5,417 bases of DNA from contig CAKZUU010000118.1 of the NCBI GenBank assembly GCA_937922175.1, forward strand, positions 1-5,417, given 5' to 3'. Under the pieces are notes generated by a model, which saw only the letters and a program-made list of their open reading frames with translations, ran no database searches and was not told the DNA's origin. This document shows positions 1-4,871 of this stretch, in pieces. How positions within the stretch are numbered: the first letter of the stretch is position 1; every line of letters starts with the position of its first letter. This stretch comes from an uncultured Gemmataceae bacterium (GTDB lineage: Bacteria; Planctomycetota; Planctomycetia; Gemmatales; Gemmataceae). The position numbers and the translations under genes are program-made.

Positions 1-57
1 GCCGAGCGGTTCGGGAATCGCTATAACATCCGAGTCATTTCTCTTCCGATAGAGTGA
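1..57 (+). CDS. C-terminal tail of an unidentified upstream gene (partial)
   Basis: A reading frame is open from the first base of the window and ends at TGA 55-57, giving 18 residues that end in RVISLPIE. The stop lies only 6 bases before the ATG of the next gene, which is the spacing expected inside an operon. The peptide is too short to assign to a family. Being next to dapL, it could belong to another lysine or cell-wall gene, but nothing in the sequence shows that. The alternative is that this is untranslated leader that happens to be open; 18 open codons are weak evidence alone. Confidence 0.35.
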   Translation, partial: AERFGNRYNIRVISLPIE

Positions 58-63
58 CAGCCG

Positions 64-1317
64 ATGTCGAATTTCCCGGCCGCGGACCCCTGGTTCCAAT
101 CTCTTTTTGCCGATCGCATGGGTGGCGCGAACTACGGCAAAGGAACGGAAATCTACAAATTCGAGAAGATCAAAAGGGCAAAACGCAAAATTCTCGCCGA
201 GCATCCGGAACGACCGCTGTTGGACTTCGGCATCGGTGAAAACGACGACATGGCCGATCCGCGAGTTCGGGAGGTTTTGAAGCGGGAAGTCGATCGACTG
301 GAAAATCGGGGCTACGCCGACAACGGTATTCAAGAGTTCAAAGACGCAGCCGCCGAGTTCATGCGCCAGCAATTCGGCGTGGAGCTCGATGCGAACGTCG
401 AAATCAATCATGCGATCGGTTCCAAGCCTGCTTTGGCCATGCTGCCCGCCGCCTTCATCAACCCCGGCGACGTGACCTTGATGACGGTCCCCGGCTATCC
501 CGTCGCGGGGACTCACACTCGGTACTACGGCGGGGAGGTTTATAAGCTGCCTCTTCGCGAAGAAAACGGCTTTTTGCCCGATCTCGACGCGATCCCCCGC
601 GACATCAAGAAAAGGGCGAAATTGCTGGTCCTCAATTATCCGAATAGTCCGACCGGAGCACTCGCGACCAAGGATTTCTACCAGCGGGTCATCGACTTCG
701 CTCTGACTCATCAGGTCGTTGTCATTCAAGATGCGGCCCATGTCCTGCTCACCTACGATGGCCCGCCCCTTAGTTTCCTGCAAGTCGAAGGTGCCAAAGA
801 AGTCGGCGTCGAAGTCCATTCGATGTCCAAAGGTTTCAACATGATTGGTTGGCGGATGGCATTCGTTGCCGGGCATCGAAAGATCGTCCAAGCCTTCGCG
901 GACGTAAAGGATAACAGTGATTCCGGCCAGTTCATGGCGATCCAGAAAGCCGCCGCTGCGGCTCTGCGCCTGCCGGAGATCGCTGAATCGGTCCGGGAAA
1001 AGTATCGCCGACGCCTGAAGAAGCTGGTGACCGCCCTGTCGAGAGTCGGTTTTCAGGCTCAGATGCCGGGCGGCACGTATTTCCTGTATGTCCGAGCACC
1101 GATCGCGGCGGGAGATCGCCGATTCGATAACGCAGAGGAAGCATCGCAGTATCTCATCCATGAACAGTCTGTCTGCTGTGTGCCCTGGGACGATGCCGGT
1201 CCGTATTTGCGCTTTTCCGTCACCTACCCGGCACGCGACGAGGCGGAGGAAGATTCTCTCATGGCTGCCACAGTGGAACGTTTGAGTCGGCTCGGTTTAC
1301 GTTTTTCTAACTCGTGA
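64..1317 (+). CDS. dapL: LL-diaminopimelate aminotransferase (DapL-type class I/II aminotransferase)
   Basis: This 417-residue protein is a fold-type I PLP enzyme. DapL converts tetrahydrodipicolinate and glutamate directly to LL-diaminopimelate and 2-oxoglutarate in the cytoplasm, supplying lysine and peptidoglycan synthesis and bypassing the succinylase steps. Visible family marks are the PGYPVAGTHTRYYGG segment that contributes cofactor-side tyrosine, NYPNSPTG at residues 191-198, the cofactor-ring aspartate D223 in QDAAH, the Schiff-base lysine K256 in SMSKGFNMIGWR, and R383 in YLRFSVTY, the expected carboxylate-binding arginine. Length is close to that usual for DapL (about 410). The ATG at 64 has only a weak AGAG-type ribosome site, but the protein begins properly from it. 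The next gene follows after 10 bases. The early motif reads GIGENDD rather than the GIGDTT typical of plant and chlamydial DapL, so a related aminotransferase with another substrate is the main alternative. Confidence 0.85.
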   Translation: MSNFPAADPWFQSLFADRMGGANYGKGTEIYKFEKIKRAKRKILAEHPERPLLDFGIGENDDMADPRVREVLKREVDRLENRGYADNGIQEFKDAAAEFMRQQFGVELDANVEINHAIGSKPALAMLPAAFINPGDVTLMTVPGYPVAGTHTRYYGGEVYKLPLREENGFLPDLDAIPRDIKKRAKLLVLNYPNSPTGALATKDFYQRVIDFALTHQVVVIQDAAHVLLTYDGPPLSFLQVEGAKEVGVEVHSMSKGFNMIGWRMAFVAGHRKIVQAFADVKDNSDSGQFMAIQKAAAAALRLPEIAESVREKYRRRLKKLVTALSRVGFQAQMPGGTYFLYVRAPIAAGDRRFDNAEEASQYLIHEQSVCCVPWDDAGPYLRFSVTYPARDEAEEDSLMAATVERLSRLGLRFSNS

Positions 1318-1324
1318 AAGGTGA
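1317..1324 (+). promoter_or_regulatory. Ribosome binding site overlapping the dapL stop
   Basis: AAAGGTGA lies 3 bases before the ATG at 1328 (the AAGG core is about 6 bases upstream) and begins on the last base of the dapL stop codon. It is a good match to the anti-Shine-Dalgarno complement. It fixes the start of the small exported protein and suggests translational coupling to dapL. Confidence 0.6.
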
Positions 1325-1327
1325 CTT

Positions 1328-1846
1328 ATGAAATCACTTCTCTCAGGCGTGGCGTTTTTTTTCCTCACGCTGGTCGCGGTCGCCGACGATTCCGCGTGGA
1401 CTCGAATCGATGTCAAAGAAGGCAAATGTCGTATCGAATTTCCGGGGAAACCACTGGATCCGGGCAAACTCGGTGAGAACAAAAGCAAAGGCCAGCAATT
1501 GATCTTGGAAGTTCTCGACGGTAAGGCGGTGTATATGCTCCAGCACAACCAACTGGAGAGCCAGATCGACATCAAGGACCCCGAGTTGGTCAAGAGGATC
1601 TTTGACGGTGGCCAGAAGGGCTTGCAAAACGCTCTCAAGGGCAATATTTCTCGGGCAGACGACGGTAAATTTGGCGCTTTCCCGACGCGGGAGATTGAAA
1701 TGGAGGTGGCCAGTCTGGGCATTTACCGGGTCAAGTTCGTTCTGACGCCCGATCGCTTTTATCAGGTGACGGCGGCTGGCCCAAAATCATTTACCTCGGG
1801 GAAGGACGTCGAGCGTTTCATCGAGTCCTTTGAGATTGAAAAGTAA
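1328..1846 (+). CDS. Small exported protein of a planctomycete-type 'W..FPG' family, function unknown
   Basis: A 172-residue protein with a clear signal peptide: K2, a hydrophobic core over residues 4-18 including FFF, and a likely signal peptidase I site after AVA (residues 17-19), leaving a mature protein of about 153 residues that starts DDSAW. The mature part has the pattern of small secreted proteins common in planctomycetes: an early tryptophan, a CRIEFPGKP strand-turn motif, alternating beta strands, a PTREIEMEV segment in the position where related proteins carry a 'G.PGRE' motif, and a closing FYQVTAAG ... FIESFEI stretch. I suspect a Mog1/PsbP-like alpha-beta fold, but that is inference from the strand pattern. 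No catalytic or metal site is visible and only one cysteine is present, in the mature part. It follows dapL by 10 bases, so it is likely co-transcribed; nothing suggests a role in lysine synthesis. Confidence 0.8.
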   Translation: MKSLLSGVAFFFLTLVAVADDSAWTRIDVKEGKCRIEFPGKPLDPGKLGENKSKGQQLILEVLDGKAVYMLQHNQLESQIDIKDPELVKRIFDGGQKGLQNALKGNISRADDGKFGAFPTREIEMEVASLGIYRVKFVLTPDRFYQVTAAGPKSFTSGKDVERFIESFEIEK

Positions 1847-1865
1847 TCTGGCTCAATTCGGAGTG

Positions 1866-1910
1866 GAGGGGGACGGCGGACAAACGTTCTCCCTTGCCTG
1901 CCGTTCCCTC
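1866..1910. terminator. Bulged hairpin between convergent genes, possible bidirectional terminator
   Basis: Bases 1866-1877 pair with 1900-1910: GAGGG with CCCTC, one G-T wobble, one bulged G at 1872, then ACGGC with GCCGT. The loop is about 22 bases. It sits just after the stop of the plus-strand gene at 1846 and its right arm overlaps the stop codon of the minus-strand gene, exactly where two converging transcripts need to end. There is no clear U-tract on either strand, so it is not a textbook intrinsic terminator. Confidence 0.4.
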
Positions 1911-3297
1911 AGCGATTGGCGATCAATTCTCGTCGGATGATCGCCTCTAATTGGGGCAATGTGTTGGTGTCGCCTCGCCAGCGGATGTTGCCTTGCCGGT
2001 CGATCAGCACCAAGGTCGGATAGCTTTGGATGCCGAAACCTCGTTGCACGGGGCAATTCTCGAACTCTTCGGCCAAGAGAACGCGGTAGTTGACTTTGTG
2101 GCGATCGATGGCGTCGAGAATCTGACGAGTCCGCTGCGATTCGGACCCGCGTTCACAGGCAATACTCACCACTTCGAGTCCGCGGGGACCGTATTCGGAG
2201 TGCAACCGTTTAATATGGGGGATCGCTGCCAGGCACGGTCGGCACCACGTTCCCCAGAAGTCGAGAAGGATTAATTGACCTTGCGCCTGTTGGAAGTCCC
2301 ACGTCGTGCCATAGGCATCGCGTAGCGCCAGGTTTTTCAGCCGATGGGGGCCGGCGAACTCACACAAAGGCGGCACGGCCATTCGTGGCGGCGGGGCTTG
2401 ACGGGTGTCCGGCCCCGGATTTTTTCGTTCCGGAATCGGTGGTGGTTCCAGTTCCGGTGGCGTTCGACCCGATGGCGGCGGCAGATTGATCAGCGGGGGT
2501 GCCGGGGGGTTCGTCACGTCGGTCGATGAATTGTCTCGGCCGGTAATGTTCTCCGCATTGAAGGGCGGAAGACGTTCCTCGGGTGGTGGAGAGGATGAAC
2601 CCAGTGGGGGCGGGGGAGGATCCGTTGGCGATGGACCGACCGGAGGAATCGCTTGCTCCGGTGGTTTCCAACCGTCGTCGCCGGCCTCGGCTCGAGTCGG
2701 ACGAGGCCCCGACGTCCCGACTCCGACCTCATCGAGCGACGGGGGCGGCGGAATGGTTCCGGAATAAAGATCTTCGCGAAGGCGGATGACGATCCGCGGA
2801 TTGGGCGGCGTAACTTGCACGCGACCTGCGAGCTTCCGTTCGCCGTCGTACACTCGTGCCGTCAGCAGATAGGGTCGGCCGGGGGTCAAACCAGGGACAG
2901 TGAAAAAGCCTTTCTCGACGGTCATCTCAATGGGTCGCATCGAGCCATCGACGGCAGCGATCTGGAGGTAGGCCCGGGGCACGGGGCGGTTGAATGCATC
3001 GACCAAGGAGCCGGCGAGAACGCCGTTGTAATCGGTGCTGGTGGCACCGGCTGGTCGGGTCGTCCCGTCACGTCCGGCGATGGACAGATTTGGGTTTTCG
3101 ATTCGCGACGCTTCCGGCTCTTTGGCCCAAAATGGTGTGGCCTTGATCTGATTCGCGGGTGCGGAACTTCCGCCACGCGGGACGGGATTCTTGGTCGCTG
3201 CATTCCCGGAAGACGTTTGACGGCTGCGGCCCAACTGGAAACAGCCGGCCAGGCCGACAATAACCGCCAGTAACAGGATCGTTCGGACGAAACGCAC
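1909..3297 (-). CDS. Thioredoxin-domain lipoprotein with carboxypeptidase-regulatory-like domain and proline-rich linker (TlpA/ResA-like)
   Basis: Read from GTG 3297-3295, this is a 462-residue lipoprotein. Residues 1-19 form a lipoprotein signal peptide with R2 and R5, a hydrophobic core and the lipobox LAGC, giving a lipidated Cys19. Residues about 92-174 (from GVLAGSLVDAFNRPVP) resemble a carboxypeptidase-regulatory-like beta-sandwich. Residues about 182-310 are a low-complexity spacer with roughly 42 prolines. Residues about 316-462 are a TlpA/ResA thioredoxin domain with LLDFWGTWCRPC at 344-355 (redox pair C352/C355) and the cis-proline P427 in SYPT. It should act as a membrane-tethered thiol-disulfide oxidoreductase outside the cytoplasm; its substrate is unknown. 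Further cysteines lie at 312, 381 and 415. The frame stays open for 72 more codons upstream, but that segment is Arg/Gly/Ser-rich and would put the signal peptide in the interior; GTG 3297 has a GAGGG site 7 bases upstream. It lacks an immediate operon partner and faces lspA divergently. Confidence 0.88.
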   Translation of the reverse strand: MRFVRTILLLAVIVGLAGCFQLGRSRQTSSGNAATKNPVPRGGSSAPANQIKATPFWAKEPEASRIENPNLSIAGRDGTTRPAGATSTDYNGVLAGSLVDAFNRPVPRAYLQIAAVDGSMRPIEMTVEKGFFTVPGLTPGRPYLLTARVYDGERKLAGRVQVTPPNPRIVIRLREDLYSGTIPPPPSLDEVGVGTSGPRPTRAEAGDDGWKPPEQAIPPVGPSPTDPPPPPLGSSSPPPEERLPPFNAENITGRDNSSTDVTNPPAPPLINLPPPSGRTPPELEPPPIPERKNPGPDTRQAPPPRMAVPPLCEFAGPHRLKNLALRDAYGTTWDFQQAQGQLILLDFWGTWCRPCLAAIPHIKRLHSEYGPRGLEVVSIACERGSESQRTRQILDAIDRHKVNYRVLLAEEFENCPVQRGFGIQSYPTLVLIDRQGNIRWRGDTNTLPQLEAIIRRELIANR

Positions 3298-3304
3298 TTT
3301 CAGG

Positions 3305-3309
3305 CCCTC
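3305..3309 (-). promoter_or_regulatory. Ribosome binding site that fixes the GTG start of the thioredoxin lipoprotein
   Basis: On the minus strand the sequence reads GAGGG, 7 bases, then GTG at 3297. This is optimal spacing and supports starting the protein directly before its signal peptide and not at the far upstream ATG at 3513. Confidence 0.55.
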
Positions 3310-3616
3310 AGCGGACCGGTTCCTGCCTCGTACCACATGACTCGTCGCCCAGGGGTCGATATCCTGAGCGCTACGCCGGGGCGTTGCGTTCTTCCGACCG
3401 ACGAAGAAGCCTGGCCCCCCGATTCCGCCTCCCCGCCGCGATCCTTCCTTCCGCGGACTTGAGAGATTTTCCAGCGGCTGCGCGATTCTTCCCTCAAGTG
3501 CCAGGCGCGTCAAGCCAATTTGGCAGGGTTGTCGTTCGTTCGCTGGGTGATGTCTTGGGCGAAACTCCCTTAATCGATTCCGCCCTCACAAGCCAACGAC
3601 TTTCGCTGGATACCCG

Positions 3617-3629
3617 GATCGTTACGATC
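3617..3629. promoter_or_regulatory. 13-base perfect palindrome, operator-like
   Basis: GATCGT, a central T, then ACGATC: two 6-base arms that are exact reverse complements around one base. The one-base centre rules out an RNA hairpin of the usual kind but suits a dimeric DNA-binding regulator. It lies in the divergent intergenic region about 80 bases upstream of the promoter candidate. No regulator gene is in the window, and a chance palindrome of this size is possible. Confidence 0.25.
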
Positions 3630-3700
3630 TAACAAATCTTCGTCATTTCCGTCTTGTCTGCGATTGCTTTGTTCGGTATCTCCCGACAAGAGGCCCTTGC

Positions 3701-3729
3701 TTGACAGGGGTGTCAGAGAGGAATATCGT
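3701..3729 (+). promoter_or_regulatory. Sigma-70-like promoter candidate for lspA
   Basis: TTGACA at 3701-3706 is a perfect -35 hexamer. After a 17-base spacer comes TATCGT at 3724-3729 (four of six matches to TATAAT). Transcription would begin near 3736, leaving a leader of about 40 bases before the ATG at 3776. Planctomycete promoter rules are not well known to me, so the match is suggestive only. If it is real, translation cannot begin at the upstream in-frame GTG 3728 from this transcript. Confidence 0.35.
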
Positions 3730-3775
3730 GGACATCCAGCATTCCTTCCCGAGACGAAAGTCGTCGACGAGCTTT

Positions 3776-4429
3776 ATGACTGTGATCCCCTCAGGTCGCC
3801 GTTGGCTCTTTGTGCTGGCAATCCTGGCGCTCATCGCCGATGTGTCGAGTAAATACTTGATTTTCCATTGGCTTCACCTGCATCCGTCGCATTACGATCC
3901 CATTGCTCGGCAAGGCAGTTTTGAGTTGATCCCAGGTGCCTTTCGATTGCACACGCAATACACCGCGGAGCCGGCCGTCGGTCGGCTACGGATTTGGAAC
4001 GCCTCCGAGATGCCGCATGTCAATCAGGGGGCGCTGTTCGGCCTGGGAAACGATCGGAAAACCTCGAATGTGTTTTTCGCCATCATTAGCTTGCTGGCGG
4101 CAGTGGCAATCGTCGGCTGGGGCGTACGGCAGTCGCACCTCTCCGACCGATGGCTCGCCATCGCCTTGGGGCTGATCCTCGGCGGAACGTTGGGGAATTT
4201 CTACGATCGGGTCGTCTTCGGTGGCGTGCGGGATTTCCTCTATTGGTACAAGTTCATCGATTGGCCGGTGTTCAACATCGCCGACTGCTGCTTGGTGGTT
4301 GGAGCTGCCATTCTCCTCGTTCACTCGTTTTTGACGAATTCGACGGCCGCGACCCCAGTGCCAGGGTCCGCGTCGCCTCCTCCGTTATCCCCGCCGAAGC
4401 CTGCCCAAGCAGGTGCGTCCACTGGCTGA
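3776..4429 (+). CDS. lspA: Lipoprotein signal peptidase (signal peptidase II)
   Basis: A 217-residue inner-membrane aspartyl protease that cleaves the signal peptide of prolipoproteins just before the lipidated cysteine. Four membrane segments are visible at about residues 10-27, 98-117, 126-141 and 165-186. Family motifs are ADVSSK with D22, VNQGALFG with N83, GGTLGNFYDR with N141 and catalytic D144, and FNIAD with catalytic D170. The segment between the first helix and N83 is about 30 residues longer than in E. coli LspA, and the C terminus ends in a proline-rich tail (TPVPGSASPPPLSPPKP). The ATG at 3776 places RRWLF at the same distance from the N terminus as in E. coli and fits the promoter candidate, but its ribosome site is weak. 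GTG 3728 (233 residues) has a better site, GAGAGGA with 5-base spacing, and is the main alternative; TTG 3701 is less likely. The EVE gene follows after 21 bases. Confidence 0.9.
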   Translation: MTVIPSGRRWLFVLAILALIADVSSKYLIFHWLHLHPSHYDPIARQGSFELIPGAFRLHTQYTAEPAVGRLRIWNASEMPHVNQGALFGLGNDRKTSNVFFAIISLLAAVAIVGWGVRQSHLSDRWLAIALGLILGGTLGNFYDRVVFGGVRDFLYWYKFIDWPVFNIADCCLVVGAAILLVHSFLTNSTAATPVPGSASPPPLSPPKPAQAGASTG

Positions 4430-4434
4430 CGTCC

Positions 4435-4440
4435 GAGGGA
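4435..4440 (+). promoter_or_regulatory. Ribosome binding site for the EVE-domain gene
   Basis: GAGGGA lies 10 bases before ATG 4451. It is only one base from the in-frame GTG at 4442, which is too close to serve that codon, so it favours the ATG. The site sits in the 21-base gap after the lspA stop. Confidence 0.45.
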
Positions 4441-4450
4441 AGTGCCGACC

Positions 4451-4840
4451 ATGGCCTGGTGGCTATTCAAGCAAGAACCGACCTGCTATTCTTACTCCGA
4501 TCTCGAACGTGATGGGCAGACGGTTTGGGACGGCGTCACAAACCCGTTGGCGAAAAAATACCTCCGACAAGTCCGACCCGGAGATCACGTCGTTCTTTAC
4601 CACACCGGAAAGGAAAAAGCCGTTGTGGGGGAGATGAAGGTCATCTCTGCGGATGATGGCACCGTCTGGGTGGCTCCGGTTCGTCGATGGAAGAGACCTG
4701 TTTCGCTCGCCGAAATCAAGGCCGATCCGACCTTCGCTGAGTGGGAGCTCGTCCGTATGTCCCGATTGTCGGTCATGCCCGTGCCGGAAAAAATTTGGAA
4801 GCGGTTGCAGAAGTTGGCGGAAACCGACGACACCTGTTGA
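4451..4840 (+). CDS. Stand-alone EVE-domain protein (PUA-like fold, possible modified-nucleobase binder)
   Basis: A 129-residue cytoplasmic protein that is essentially one EVE domain. Signature elements run in the expected order: MAWWLFKQEP at the N terminus (usual form 'yWl.KsEP'), WDGVTN at residues 26-31, RPGD at 42-45 followed by the VVLYHTG strand at 47-53, AVVGEM at 57-62, the RPVSLAEIK segment at 82-90, and LVRMSRLSVMPV at 100-111. EVE domains belong to the PUA/ASCH/YTH group; the domain is known to recognise modified bases in some restriction and RNA-binding contexts, but for stand-alone bacterial copies the ligand is generally unknown. It has no nuclease, helicase or McrB-like domain attached and no such gene beside it, so a defence role is not supported here. 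Length is slightly below the usual 140-160 residues. It lies between lspA (21 bases) and the DUF1549 gene (31 bases), suggesting co-transcription without an obvious functional link. Confidence 0.88.
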   Translation: MAWWLFKQEPTCYSYSDLERDGQTVWDGVTNPLAKKYLRQVRPGDHVVLYHTGKEKAVVGEMKVISADDGTVWVAPVRRWKRPVSLAEIKADPTFAEWELVRMSRLSVMPVPEKIWKRLQKLAETDDTC

Positions 4841-4871
4841 CGTCGGCCCGCGGACAATTCAAAATCAGGGC

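Larger units (their letters stand above)
3298..3775. other. Intergenic region between divergent genes (about 480 bases), no convincing gene
   Basis: This stretch separates the divergent lipoprotein and lspA starts. Reading frames exist on both strands (for example plus 3384-3632 and the minus-strand extension to 3513), but their products are Arg/Ser/Pro/Gly-rich, lack recognisable domains and show no continuity with a neighbouring fold. From about 3600 to 3730 the DNA is visibly less GC-rich than the flanks, as expected for promoters. It holds a 13-base palindrome (3617-3629) and a sigma-70-like promoter candidate (3701-3729), both listed separately. I found no tRNA, no clear riboswitch and no long inverted repeat. 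Confidence 0.55.

Noticed and set aside
54..239. Overlapping 61-residue frame at the start of dapL
   Set aside because: It is a shifted-frame shadow of the dapL N terminus. The dapL frame carries all the conserved motifs.
2405..3273. Long plus-strand frames (2405-2767 and 2653-3273) opposite the lipoprotein gene
   Set aside because: They are antisense to the proline-rich coding region, so their products are Gly/Arg/Ser low-complexity sequence. They show no domain, while the minus strand has clear lipobox, beta-domain and thioredoxin motifs.
3320..3336. Possible sigma-54 promoter upstream of the lipoprotein gene (minus strand TGGTACG)
   Set aside because: The -24 element fits, but at the correct spacing the -12 element reads AGGA and lacks the required GC, so it is probably chance.
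3384..3632. Plus-strand 82-residue frame in the intergenic region
   Set aside because: The composition is Arg/Ser/Leu-rich with no recognisable motif or good ribosome site. It runs antisense to the rejected lipoprotein extension and is best explained by chance in GC-rich DNA.
4442..4450. GTG 4442 as the start of the EVE protein
   Set aside because: The ribosome site ends one base before it, and EVE proteins normally begin directly at the 'M.yWl.K.EP' segment, which the ATG at 4451 gives.
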